Source: Alphaproteobacteria bacterium (GTDB lineage: Bacteria; Pseudomonadota; Alphaproteobacteria; UBA8366; GCA-2717185). From it: DNA of 64,000 nt. Below are positions 25,704 to 36,333 of the stretch, in pieces. A program made the position numbers and the translations under genes. Position 1 is the stretch's first letter. Every line of letters begins with the position of its first letter. The notes under the pieces are model-generated. The model saw only the letters and a program-made list of their open reading frames with translations, searched no databases and was not told where the DNA came from. The DNA lies in NCBI GenBank assembly GCA_012103325.1, contig WLWY01000008.1:62001-126000 (forward strand). Reading direction: 5' to 3'.

Positions 25704-27356
25704 ATGTCAGACGGAGCCATGAACGGTGGGGAAGCGCTTGTCGCAACCTTGTTGTCACGCGATATCGACACAGTCTTTTTCGTACCGGGCGGCACCTATA
25801 CGACGGTCCTGGAAGCGCTGAGCCGGGTACAAAACAAGATTCGTTCCGTGCCGACGCGCCTGGAATCATCCGCTGCGTTCGCCTGCGACGCCTATGCGGG
25901 GATCCGCCGCAAGCCGACCTGCATGTTCGTGTCTCGGGCACCGGGCGCCTCCAACGCCGCAATCGGCGTGCATAACGCGATGCAGGCATCGCGGCCCTTC
26001 GTTCTGTTCATTGCGGACATTCCCAAGCGCTTGCGTGGGCGGGAGTCGTTTCAGGAAATCGACTATCGCCGGATGTACGAACCAGTCGCGAAAGCCGTGC
26101 TGGATGTGAACTCCTTCGCCGATGTGGCAGACACGACTGCGCGCGCTCTGGATCTTGCCGTGAGCGGCCGCCCAGGCCCGGTAGTCTGTGTCGTCTCAAC
26201 GGAAATACTCGACGGGGAAACCGGCGAGCTCGATATTCCCCGCCCCGCGGCGCCGGTCAAAATCGGCGCTGAGAAAAGTGCTGTAGCCGAAGCAGCAAAA
26301 CTGATCCAAGCCGCCAAACATCCAATCCTGATCGCCGGCGAAATGATCGCCTACGAAAACGCGAGCGCCGAGCTAGAACAGCTGGCGGAAGCAGCCGGCG
26401 CGGGCGTTCTGACGGCTTACAGGCAACAGGACATAATCGACAATCTGCATCCCGCCCATTTCGGCCAACTGACCTTAAATCGGATTCCCTACCAGAACGA
26501 CGCGCTGGCAGAGTGCGACCTAATTGTGAGCATCGGCAGCCGTTTAGACAGCGCGACCACGGCGAACTACACGATGTTCCGTGACGATCAGAAGATTATC
26601 ATGATCCACCCGGACGCCTCGGTGTTTTCGCCTTGGCGGGTTGACGTCGCGATCTGCGCACAAGCGGGGCCTGCGATGGAATCTTTGGCCGAGTCCCTGG
26701 AGGGAGTCGAGCCGCCGGCAGAACGGATTGCCTGGCGCGACAAGGTCCATGCCATCGAAACAGCCTATGCGGAGCCGGGCGAGGTCGAAATCGCCGGCGA
26801 TGTGGATATGGCGCAGGTCATCACGACGCTGATGGAACTGGCACCAGATGATTCCATTCATTCGTCCGACGCGGGAACATTCGGGCGCTGGATGCATCGC
26901 TACTACCGCTTCCGTCACCCCTACTGCAATCTCGGCCCCGTATCCGGCGCTATGGGATACGGTGTGCCCGGCGCGCTTGGCGCGCAGGTCGCCGACCCCA
27001 ACCGGACTGTCTTTGCCTGGTGCGGCGATGGTGGATTCCTGATGACGGGTCAGGAAGCGGCGGCGATCGTGCAGGAGAACCTGCCAATCAAGATCATTGT
27101 CTGCGACAACAGCGCCTGGGGCTCGATCCTGGTGACACAAAACAAGCGCTTCGGCGACTGGGACTTTGGCACGCGACTGAAGAGCCCCGATTTCGCGGCG
27201 CTCGCCGTGGGCTATGGGATGGCGGGATTCACGGTCCGCAAGACCGAAGAGTTCGGCGAAACGCTTAAGGCCGCGATAGCGCACGACGGCCCGGCGCTCA
27301 TCCACCTAGTGCTCGACCTGCGCGACGTCTCGCCCTACTCCGGCAGCGCGCGCTAG
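25704..27356 (+). CDS. ThDP-dependent enzyme, acetolactate synthase-like (paralog 3)
   Basis: 550 residues. The Pyr-domain catalytic Glu54 lies in TRLESSAAFACDAYAG, an unusual context in place of RHEQ. The ThDP motif GDGGFLMTGQE is followed by VCDNSAWGS, with Asp-Asn where most relatives have Asn-Asn. The central domain has the SIGSRLDSATTANY segment. It is the first gene of a probable three-gene unit with a substrate-binding-type protein (37 bp downstream) and an SDR. Substrate unknown; a 2-oxo acid decarboxylase or carboligase is the family expectation. Confidence 0.86.
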   Translation: MSDGAMNGGEALVATLLSRDIDTVFFVPGGTYTTVLEALSRVQNKIRSVPTRLESSAAFACDAYAGIRRKPTCMFVSRAPGASNAAIGVHNAMQASRPFVLFIADIPKRLRGRESFQEIDYRRMYEPVAKAVLDVNSFADVADTTARALDLAVSGRPGPVVCVVSTEILDGETGELDIPRPAAPVKIGAEKSAVAEAAKLIQAAKHPILIAGEMIAYENASAELEQLAEAAGAGVLTAYRQQDIIDNLHPAHFGQLTLNRIPYQNDALAECDLIVSIGSRLDSATTANYTMFRDDQKIIMIHPDASVFSPWRVDVAICAQAGPAMESLAESLEGVEPPAERIAWRDKVHAIETAYAEPGEVEIAGDVDMAQVITTLMELAPDDSIHSSDAGTFGRWMHRYYRFRHPYCNLGPVSGAMGYGVPGALGAQVADPNRTVFAWCGDGGFLMTGQEAAAIVQENLPIKIIVCDNSAWGSILVTQNKRFGDWDFGTRLKSPDFAALAVGYGMAGFTVRKTEEFGETLKAAIAHDGPALIHLVLDLRDVSPYSGSAR

Positions 27357-27393
27357 GATATTGCGGTCAATGCAGTTACGAAATTAGGCAGTC

Positions 27394-28314
27394 ATGACAA
27401 TCACGCTTTTCGAGAACTTTCGTGCCGTATTCTACACGCCCTTCTACGCCGCTGTTGCCTTGGACGCGTATGGCGCGGAAGGCGCGGACGTTCGGCTGGA
27501 AATGTCCTCAGACCCGGAGACAACCGCCAACGCGCTGCTCAGCGGCGAGGCCGACGTGTCCTGGGGCGGGCCCATGCGTATTCTTCATACGCATGACAAG
27601 GATCCGAACTGCGGTCTGGTGGGTTTCGCGGAAGTCGTGACCCGCGATCCGTTTTTCCTGATCGGCCGAGACCCTCGCCCGAACTTTACGATGAAAGACC
27701 TTTTAGATTGCCGTATCGCGACAGTCAGCGAAGTGCCGACACCCTGGCTCTGTCTGCAGGACGACCTTCGGCGCGCGGGCGTGAATCCCGACAAGATCGA
27801 TCGTTTACCCCATCAAAGCATGGCCGAAAACGAAGAAGCCCTGCGAGCGGGTTCAATCGATGTCATCCAAGTTTTTCAGCCCTATGCGGAGCACCTTATC
27901 CGCGACGGTATCGGGCATATCTGGTACGCCGCAGCAAGCCGAGGGCCGTGTTCCTATACGACGCTCTATACAACCAAAGAAGCACTTCAATCGAAGCAAG
28001 ACACGATCCAGGCAATGGCGCGTGCGATCTATCGGACGCAGAAATGGCTGCATACCCAATCGCCTGCGACAGTGGCCGCGTGCGTCGCTGACTATTTCCC
28101 AGACCTTGACCCGGACGTTCTCACCGCCTGTATCGCGCGCTACAAATCGTTGGGCGCATACGGACACAATCCCATCCTTCCGCGTGACGGTTTCGAGCGG
28201 CTAAGAGAGGCGTGCCTGTCCGGTGGATTGATACAGCACGGTGCGGCTTATGAGGATTGCGTCGATACCGTGGCCGCAACGAAAGCTATCGAAGCGAACC
28301 CGCCTTCGATGTAG
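27394..28314 (+). CDS. NMT1/THI5-like substrate-binding protein without a signal peptide
   Basis: 306 residues of the SsuA/NMT1/THI5 periplasmic-binding fold. The sequence starts directly with the first strand (MTITLFENFRAVFYTPFYAA), followed by the SGEADVSWGGP hinge region and the SIDVIQVFQPYAEHLI segment. A TAG codon is in frame three codons before the ATG, so no hidden signal peptide exists, and no ABC permease or ATPase is nearby. It is therefore probably cytoplasmic and may be an enzyme-like THI5 relative or an intracellular ligand binder. The Cys-rich CCCFC motif of THI5 is absent. It lies 37 bp after the ThDP enzyme gene and 61 bp before an SDR. Confidence 0.78.
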   Translation: MTITLFENFRAVFYTPFYAAVALDAYGAEGADVRLEMSSDPETTANALLSGEADVSWGGPMRILHTHDKDPNCGLVGFAEVVTRDPFFLIGRDPRPNFTMKDLLDCRIATVSEVPTPWLCLQDDLRRAGVNPDKIDRLPHQSMAENEEALRAGSIDVIQVFQPYAEHLIRDGIGHIWYAAASRGPCSYTTLYTTKEALQSKQDTIQAMARAIYRTQKWLHTQSPATVAACVADYFPDLDPDVLTACIARYKSLGAYGHNPILPRDGFERLREACLSGGLIQHGAAYEDCVDTVAATKAIEANPPSM

Positions 28315-28375
28315 GCGACAGCGCGCGAATTCGATACGCTGAGCGAGTAAAAAACACACCACAGGGATATTCGAG

Positions 28376-29146
28376 ATGACCGATTTTCTTGCGCAATGCC
28401 GCGTCGATGACCGGGTGGCTGTCGTAACTGGCGCCGGCAGCGGCCTTGGCCGGGCCACCGCGCACGCGCTTGCTCAGGCCGGTGCGATTGTCGCCGTAAC
28501 CGATATCGATGGCGAAGCGGCCGGCACCGTCGCAGACGAAATCGGCGGTAACAGCGCAACGACGCATGTCTTGGACATTACCAAAGACGACGAAGTGGAT
28601 TCGGTAATAGACGACATCTTCGATCGATATGGCCGGATCGATATCCTCGTCAACAATGCTGGCATCGGTTTGCGCGTTCCCGCCGTCGACTTGAGCACGG
28701 AAAGCTGGAACCGCGTAATGGACGTCAATTTAAACGGCCATTTCTACTGCGCGCGCGCCGTCGGGCGGCACATGGTTCCAGCGGAAAGCGGCGCCATTGT
28801 TATGGTCGCCTCCATCATGGGCCTGACCGGCGGCGGACTTTACCCAAACGCCTCCTATCACGCGACCAAGGGCGCTATCGTAAACTTGACCCGATCTTTG
28901 GGCGTGGAATGGGCACCGAAGGGCGTTCGCGTAAACGCCGTAGCGCCAACTTACGTGCGGACCAATCTCACCGACCGCATGCTGCAAGATGAAAAAACGT
29001 TGCAGTACATTCTGGACAATACCCCGATGCATCGTCTGGCCGACGCGGACGAGATCGCCGCGGCCATTTTGTTCCTGGCCAGTGACGCGGCCAGCATGAT
29101 TACGGGACATACATTGCCGGTAGACGGCGGCTGGGTCGCGCGATAA
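28376..29146 (+). CDS. Short-chain dehydrogenase/reductase
   Basis: 256 residues, classical SDR: TGAGSGLG, NNAG, Ser in VASIMG, YHATK as YxxxK, and a PVDGGW ending. The Asp in VTDIDG after the second strand favours NAD over NADP. It is the third gene of the ThDP enzyme/NMT1-like/SDR run and probably belongs to the same pathway. It ends 10 bp from the stop of the EAL gene on the other strand. Confidence 0.88.
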   Translation: MTDFLAQCRVDDRVAVVTGAGSGLGRATAHALAQAGAIVAVTDIDGEAAGTVADEIGGNSATTHVLDITKDDEVDSVIDDIFDRYGRIDILVNNAGIGLRVPAVDLSTESWNRVMDVNLNGHFYCARAVGRHMVPAESGAIVMVASIMGLTGGGLYPNASYHATKGAIVNLTRSLGVEWAPKGVRVNAVAPTYVRTNLTDRMLQDEKTLQYILDNTPMHRLADADEIAAAILFLASDAASMITGHTLPVDGGWVAR

Positions 29147-29156
29147 TGGGGCGTAT

Positions 29157-30902
29157 CTAACCCCTGGCACCCTTGCGCTTTAGGTTCTTCCCCGCGTTGA
29201 GATTACCCGAGAGATCGGCAGCAACGTCGGGCTTGTGGAATAAGTATCCCTGGCCGTAGGCGACGCCACATTCCTTGAGAAATTCGAGTGTCTCTTCGTC
29301 TTCGATAAATTCCGCTATTGTTGCAATCCCCAGATCGCGACAGAGCCCGGACATCGCAACGAGGAAAGCCCTGTCCTTTTCGGACTTCGCCGCATCCTTC
29401 ACGTACATTCCGTCAATCTTGACGAAATCTACCTCCAGCTCGCGTAGATATTCGAAAGCGGACTCACCAGAGCCAAAATCGTCCAAACAGACGTGAAATC
29501 CGTCCGCGCGAAGACCGCGAATTGCTGTGTTCGCTTTCACTAGATCGTCGATGCGCGCCGTTTCGGTAATTTCAAACATGATGGATCCGTGCACTTCCGG
29601 GTTTTCCGTAAGCATTTCGCGCAGTTCACTCACGAAGGCATCGGACCCGATGGAGTAGCCAGAAATATTCACCGCAACCGGCAAAACACTCCCTCTCTCC
29701 ACGGCCGACGTAATTCGGCCGATCACCTTTCGGCACATCGCGATATCGAATTCGGAAATCAGCCCCACCTCCTCCGAGAAACATACAAACTCGAAGGGAT
29801 TCATTTTGACCGGGCTATCGTTCAGGCGGATGAGTGCTTCGAAATGGTGCGCCTTCCGGCTTGCCAGTGAAACGATTGCCTGAAAGGCCACATCGAATTG
29901 GCCCGTTTCGATCGTCGTCTTGACCTGCGCAATCTTGTTCGCAGCCTCATTGAGCTGAGCATTGAGGTCAGAGGACAGCATCTTCGATATATCTTTACCG
30001 CCTTCACGCGCGACCTGCTGAATCGTGTAGATCAGCGCTTGCGCGACATCTTGACCGGTGAGATCCATTGTCTCGACACCGACGGACTGGGTCGTCACGG
30101 AAACGCCGATACCTTTCGGGTCCGCGTCGCGCGCAAACTGCGATATCTGCCCCTCGACACTTTCCAGGTCGAGGTCGGGGCTATGCAGCAAACCAAACCG
30201 GTTGTGACCCAATTGCGCTGCGGTGTCGCCGCCGAGCGAAACCGCTTTCATGAAGATACCAAGGCGGCGCAAAAGGCCTTGATGCTCGTCGTCGCCCAAC
30301 CGGTCCTTGAGGTCCGACATGCCGGAAAGTCCGACAAAAGTCATCTCGCCTTGGTTATCGCCTCCTGCGACATCCTCGACATGCGCTTTCACGCTTTCGC
30401 CGAACCCGTCCGCGGTCAACAACCCGGTTTCGGCATTCCTTTCGCCACCATTCGCGACATCGCGGCCGGTTTCGACAATGCGCGCGGTAACGAAGCAATG
30501 ATTTGATAAGTCCGGTACTCTGTAGCCGTTCAAGGATAAGACAGCATCCGAATCTCCCGAACGAGAGACCTTGATGGGGATATCCTGAAAGCGCTCACCA
30601 TTTGCGACCCGTTTGAGCAGCGCCCCCAGCATCGCGCGATCTTCCTTGGCGGAAAGCGACTCGAACGTTTCCCCGACCATGGCATCCGGTTTATGGCCAA
30701 ACAAAAGACCGGTCGCCCCGCTCGCATAAACGATGCGGCCATCGGGCTCCGTCTCGACAAGTGCATCAGCAGAGCAAAACGCAAACGCCAGCAATCGCGC
30801 CATCTCATAGCGGCTCGAATCCATTATTGGGTTTTCCGGCTTTTCAGCGCCTGGTTGGGTTTTGGCGAGAACATTCATGATCCCGCCAAATATGCACCGC
30901 AT
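29157..30902 (-). CDS. c-di-GMP phosphodiesterase with PAS, degenerate GGDEF and EAL domains
   Basis: 581 residues (an ATG at 30878 is an alternative). A PAS-like domain spans about 35-135. A GGDEF-like domain at about 145-285 has lost its active motif: GHNRF (222-226) replaces GGDEF. The EAL domain spans about 320-560. The EAL residues are intact: EALIRL at 345, Asn in VNISG, Glu in FEITETA, DDFGSG at about 464, Lys in VKID, and Gln in GQGYLF. It should hydrolyse c-di-GMP to pGpG, with the PAS and dead GGDEF part as sensor. No transmembrane segment. It converges with the SDR gene. Confidence 0.9.
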   Translation of the reverse strand: MRCIFGGIMNVLAKTQPGAEKPENPIMDSSRYEMARLLAFAFCSADALVETEPDGRIVYASGATGLLFGHKPDAMVGETFESLSAKEDRAMLGALLKRVANGERFQDIPIKVSRSGDSDAVLSLNGYRVPDLSNHCFVTARIVETGRDVANGGERNAETGLLTADGFGESVKAHVEDVAGGDNQGEMTFVGLSGMSDLKDRLGDDEHQGLLRRLGIFMKAVSLGGDTAAQLGHNRFGLLHSPDLDLESVEGQISQFARDADPKGIGVSVTTQSVGVETMDLTGQDVAQALIYTIQQVAREGGKDISKMLSSDLNAQLNEAANKIAQVKTTIETGQFDVAFQAIVSLASRKAHHFEALIRLNDSPVKMNPFEFVCFSEEVGLISEFDIAMCRKVIGRITSAVERGSVLPVAVNISGYSIGSDAFVSELREMLTENPEVHGSIMFEITETARIDDLVKANTAIRGLRADGFHVCLDDFGSGESAFEYLRELEVDFVKIDGMYVKDAAKSEKDRAFLVAMSGLCRDLGIATIAEFIEDEETLEFLKECGVAYGQGYLFHKPDVAADLSGNLNAGKNLKRKGARG

Positions 30903-31019
30903 GTCTTAAGAAACTGTGCTGGGACAATACGCTAGGTTTGCATTACCCCTGAAACCTGCGCCATCTATAGTTGAATTCTTCCAAATTTCCGAAGAAACCC
31001 GCGCTCGAAGATCGCAATA

Positions 31020-31931
31020 TCAGCTCGAGTAGGGATGTTGTGCGACCCAATGTCGCGCGATATCGGCTCGCCGGCAGACCCATACGTCGTCGAAACCGGC
31101 GATATAGTCCAGCAATCGGGCGAGACCGGCCGCACGGGCGGGATGCCCCATGATGCGCATGTGCAGGCCAATCGACATCATCTTCGGCGCTGTTGCGCCT
31201 TCCTGATAAAGCAGATCGAAACCATCTTTAACGAAATTGAAATAGTCGTCCGCAGTCGCAAGATAGCCGCGCATGAATTTCACGTCATTGTTGGTGAGCG
31301 AATAGGGCACAATCAAATGCGGTGTTCCGTCGACTTCCGTCCAGTACGGCAATTCGTCGGCATATGAGTCAGAGTCGTAGAGGAAACCGCCCTCCTCGAC
31401 CAATAGCCGCCGCGTATTCTCACTCGGCGCATAGCGGCAATACCAGCCCAGCGGCCGTTCGCCGATGGTGCGCTTCAGGGACTCGACGGCCATCCGCACA
31501 TGTTCCCGTTCCGTCGCCTCATCGAGTTTGTAGTGCTCCACCCAGCGCCATCCGTGACAGCACACGTCGTGGCCCGCCTCACGGATGGCGACGGCCGCCT
31601 CGGGATTGCGCTCCAGCGCCAATGCGCAGCCGAATATCGTGATCGGCATGTCGTGCGCCGCGAACTGCCGCATCAGCCGCCAGAATCCGACCCTGCTACC
31701 ATATTCGAACATCGACTCCGCACCGAGATTCCGCGCACCCGGCGCAAACAGAACGCTGGAACTTTCGGTCAAACCGATTTCCGTCTGATCCTCGCCGTCA
31801 AAAATCGACCCTTCCGAGCCTTCCTCGTAATTGATCACGAAATTAACCGCCAGACGCGCACCGCCAGGCCACCTGGGGTCAGGCGGGTTCGCGCCATAAC
31901 CGATCATGTCGCGAGGATAGTCCGAAGTCAT
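31020..31931 (-). CDS. PuuE-like polysaccharide deacetylase-family amidohydrolase
   Basis: 303 residues of the NodB/polysaccharide deacetylase superfamily in the PuuE (cofactor-free allantoinase) branch. It begins with RDMIGYGANPPDPRWPGGAR, typical of this branch, followed by NFVINYEEGSE, then GHDVCCHGWRWVEHY and GWYCRYAPSENTRR. PuuE hydrolyses allantoin to allantoate in purine breakdown. However, no other purine-catabolic genes are near, so another cyclic or linear amide is possible. The C-terminus has SIGLHMRIMGHPARA. It is a single gene, transcribed away from the Lrp-like small gene 146 bp away. Confidence 0.8.
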   Translation of the reverse strand: MTSDYPRDMIGYGANPPDPRWPGGARLAVNFVINYEEGSEGSIFDGEDQTEIGLTESSSVLFAPGARNLGAESMFEYGSRVGFWRLMRQFAAHDMPITIFGCALALERNPEAAVAIREAGHDVCCHGWRWVEHYKLDEATEREHVRMAVESLKRTIGERPLGWYCRYAPSENTRRLLVEEGGFLYDSDSYADELPYWTEVDGTPHLIVPYSLTNNDVKFMRGYLATADDYFNFVKDGFDLLYQEGATAPKMMSIGLHMRIMGHPARAAGLARLLDYIAGFDDVWVCRRADIARHWVAQHPYSS

Positions 31932-32077
31932 TATTTCCGCCTCCTTCTTACATACGGATCAAGGAACGGTTCCGCCCACCTCAAGTTCAATGCATTACGC
32001 GCTTGCAAGCAAGGGCCGCGCTGATAAAACTGACAGCAATGGCCTTGCCGCTAAGCTCAACTGCTGGAGCCGAGATT

Positions 32078-32313
32078 ATGAAACCCGTTTTCGTTCTCAT
32101 TAAATGCCAACTCGGCCAAGCCTACCAGGTGGCTGGCGAGATCATGGACGAGATCGAGCAGGTCGCCGAAGTCCATTCGATTTCAGGACAGTATGACCTC
32201 TTGGCCAAATTTCATATCGGTGCAGATGACGATATCGGACACTTCGTCAACGAGACCGTGCAACGCATCGACGGCATCATCGATACGTTCACGATCGTGA
32301 CCTTTAAAGCTTT

Positions 32314-32317
<4 letters not shown>
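32078..32317 (+). CDS. Stand-alone Lrp/AsnC effector-binding (RAM) domain protein
   Basis: 79 residues that equal only the C-terminal RAM/AsnC_trans_reg domain of Lrp/AsnC regulators: [44 protein letters not shown]. There is no helix-turn-helix, and upstream sequence in the frame does not encode one. The ATG at 32078 has GGAG 8 bases before. Such single-domain proteins bind amino acids as oligomers and may act on full-length Lrp proteins or on enzymes. The last bases overlap the stop of gatB on the opposite strand (32314-32317). Confidence 0.85.
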
Positions 32318-33767
<1,450 letters not shown>

Positions 33768-33768
<1 letters not shown>

Positions 33769-35249
33769 CAGCCGCCTCCCGCCAAGATCTGCGGCACTGC
33801 TGTGAAATCGGCAGCGTCTTCGATCGCATGGCCTACCTTCAAGATCGTCGACTCGTCGAAGGGACGACCGATAACGTGAAGGCCCAATGGCAAACCATCA
33901 CTGGACAGACCAGCCGGTACGGAGATTGCCGGCAGACCCGCCATCGATGCAGGCACCGTCAGCACATCGTTCAAATACATGGCGATCGGGTCATCCATCT
34001 TCTCGCCCTGCGCAAAGGCGGCGCTCGGCGTAGTCGGCGTCAGAATCGCGTCGACTTTCTCCCAAGCGTTCTGAAAATCCTGCAGGATCCGGGTCCGGAC
34101 TTTTTGCGCCTGCAGATAATATGCATCGTAGTAGCCGGCCGATAGCACATAGGTCCCGATCAGAACTCGCCGCTTGACCTCCGCGCCGAAGCCTTCGCCG
34201 CGCGTATTTTCATACATTTCCTGTGGTGTCTCGCCATCGACCCGAAGGCCGTACCGCACACCGTCATAACGCGCCAGGTTGGAGGAGGCTTCCGCCGGCG
34301 CAACGATGTAATAAGCCGGTAATGCATATTTGGTGTGCGGCAAGCTGATCTCAACAATCTCGGCCCCAGCCGATTTCAGCCATGCCACACCCTCGTCCCA
34401 AAGTGCTTCGATCTCCGCCGGCGTTCCGTCAATGCGATATTCCTTTGGCACGCCGATCCGCAATCCCTTGAGGTCACCACCAAGGCTTGCTTCATAGTCG
34501 GGGACCGGCACATTGACGCTGGTCGAATCCTTCGGATCGTGACCGGCCATCCCACCCAGCATGATTGCCGCATCGCGCACCGTACGGGTCAGCGGTCCCG
34601 CCTGATCGAGGGACGATGCGAACGCGATGATGCCCCACCGGGAACAGCGCCCATAGGTCGGCTTCATGCCGACGATCCCGCAGAAGGATGCGGGTTGGCG
34701 AATCGAGCCGCCCGTGTCCGTGCCCGTGGCGGCAAGAGCCCCTCTTGCAGCAACCACCGCGGCCGAACCGCCGGACGAACCGCCTGGTACCAGCTTGGCG
34801 TCGTCCTCCGCTCGACTCCACGGGTTCGTCACCGGACCGAAATAGCTGGTCATGTTGGACGAACCCATAGCGAATTCATCCATATTGGTCTTGCCGAGCA
34901 TAACCGCGCCGGCCTCCCACAGCTTGCTCGTGACTGTCGACTCGTAGGGCGGAACGAACCCGTTCAGAATATGGCTACCAGCGGTAGCCGGAATGCCCTT
35001 CGTGCAGAACAAATCCTTGATAGCGAGCGGAATACCGTTGAGCAATCCCGCCTCGCTGCGCGCGCGCCGGTCGTCCGCTGCCTGCGCCATCGTGCGCGCC
35101 GCATCCTCGGTTTCAAGCAAATAGCAATTGAGCGGGCGTACCGCTGCCAGCGTCGCAATATAGGCCTCCGTCAGCTCCAAAGCGCTGAAATCGCCCGCCA
35201 CCATGCCGTCGCGCGCCTGCGCCAAGGTTAGATCTGTAAGCGTGGTCAT
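33768..35249 (-). CDS. gatA: Asp/Glu-tRNA amidotransferase subunit A
   Basis: A 493-residue amidase-signature enzyme that frees ammonia from glutamine for GatB. The Ser-cisSer-Lys triad is visible: Lys in [12 protein letters not shown], the signature [20 protein letters not shown] and the nucleophile Ser in [11 protein letters not shown]. It overlaps gatC upstream and gatB downstream by one base each, giving tight translational coupling and equal amounts of the three subunits. Length is usual for GatA. Confidence 0.98.
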
Positions 35250-35536
35250 TACTCGATAACCTTCGGTACGACGAAGAAGTGCTGCGTCTCCTCCGGTGCA
35301 TTGGCGAGGATTGCCTCGACCCGGTCTCCGTCGCTGACGTTGTCGGGTCGCTGGAATAGGTCCGCCGCGACCACCGACGTCATTGGCGCAACCTCTTCAG
35401 TATCCACCTCGTCAAGCTGTTCGACCCAACCGAGGATATTGTTCAGCTCTCCGGCAAGCGGTTCCAGGGCGTCCTCCTCGACTTTGATGCGAGCCAAGGT
35501 CGCGATTTTTCGCACGGTATCCTTGTCGAGCGGCAT
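35249..35536 (-). CDS. gatC: Asp/Glu-tRNA amidotransferase subunit C
   Basis: A 95-residue small subunit that wraps around GatA and stabilises the complex. It starts [19 protein letters not shown], as GatC proteins do, with [19 protein letters not shown] and the C-terminal [15 protein letters not shown], which reaches the GatB interface. The ATG at 35536 has GGAGA upstream; the frame is open to 35575 without a better start. First gene of gatCAB, divergent from ruvX. Confidence 0.96.
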   Translation of the reverse strand: MPLDKDTVRKIATLARIKVEEDALEPLAGELNNILGWVEQLDEVDTEEVAPMTSVVAADLFQRPDNVSDGDRVEAILANAPEETQHFFVVPKVIE

Positions 35537-35614
35537 GTGATGGGTCTCCGACTGTGGCGGCGCGGAACCTATCATTGGCCCCGAACGGCGACAAGAGTGG
35601 CCGAAGGGTGCAAT

Positions 35615-36145
35615 ATGTCACACGCGGGGCCCGCTGGTCCGGTGTCGCCCAACAGCAAAGCGGACAATCCGCGCATGGCAATCTGCGCTCCCGAAGAGTT
35701 AAGAAGAGAAATTGCGCCGGGGTCGCGCCTACTCGGCCTCGATCTGGGCTCAAAAACCATCGGACTTGCCCTGTCAGACCCCGGATTGTCGGTTGCCAGT
35801 CCGATCGACACGATACGTCGAACCAAATTCGGCAAGGACGCCACAGCACTGGAGCATATCGTCGAAGAGCGCGGCGTCGGCGGCCTCGTAATCGGCCTGC
35901 CGATGAACATGGATGGGACCGAGGGTCCGCGCTGCCAATCGACCCGGCAATTTGCCGCCAACCTGATCTCGCGCGGCTTCACCCTCCCCATGGCCTTCTG
36001 GGACGAACGGCTATCGACCGCCGCCGTCGAGCGCTTCCTCGTCGACGAAGCCGACATGTCCCGCCGCCGCCGCGCCCAAGTCGTCGACAAAATGGCCGCC
36101 GCCTACATCCTGCAGGGTGCGCTGGACAGGTTGCGAGCCCGCTAG
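35615..36145 (+). CDS. ruvX: Putative Holliday junction resolvase RuvX (YqgF)
   Basis: 176 residues from the ATG at 35615, which has GAAGGG at a good distance; an ATG at 35675 would give the 156 residues usual for the family. The RNase H-like core shows LLGLDLGSKTIGLALSD with the first catalytic Asp, VIGLPMNMDGTEGPR and DERLSTAAVER with the second acid, plus a final Asp in VVDKMAAAYIL. YqgF/RuvX is also implicated in pre-16S rRNA processing. It is divergent from gatC with 78 bp between, a neighbourhood common in this class. Confidence 0.93.
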   Translation: MSHAGPAGPVSPNSKADNPRMAICAPEELRREIAPGSRLLGLDLGSKTIGLALSDPGLSVASPIDTIRRTKFGKDATALEHIVEERGVGGLVIGLPMNMDGTEGPRCQSTRQFAANLISRGFTLPMAFWDERLSTAAVERFLVDEADMSRRRRAQVVDKMAAAYILQGALDRLRAR

Positions 36146-36333
36146 TCTCCATCCATACGTCAAATTTTTCTTCAACGTACGCACGCGATAAGCGATGGCA
36201 GCAGATAGCCGAAACACGGGCACAATCAGGCCTTAACGCTCGGCAGACGAGAAAAAATTGTGCAAACTTGTTTTAAGGAGATAAATTTAACTAAAAATAG
36301 ATAATAGATTCACAAAACAATTCACGATGAGAA

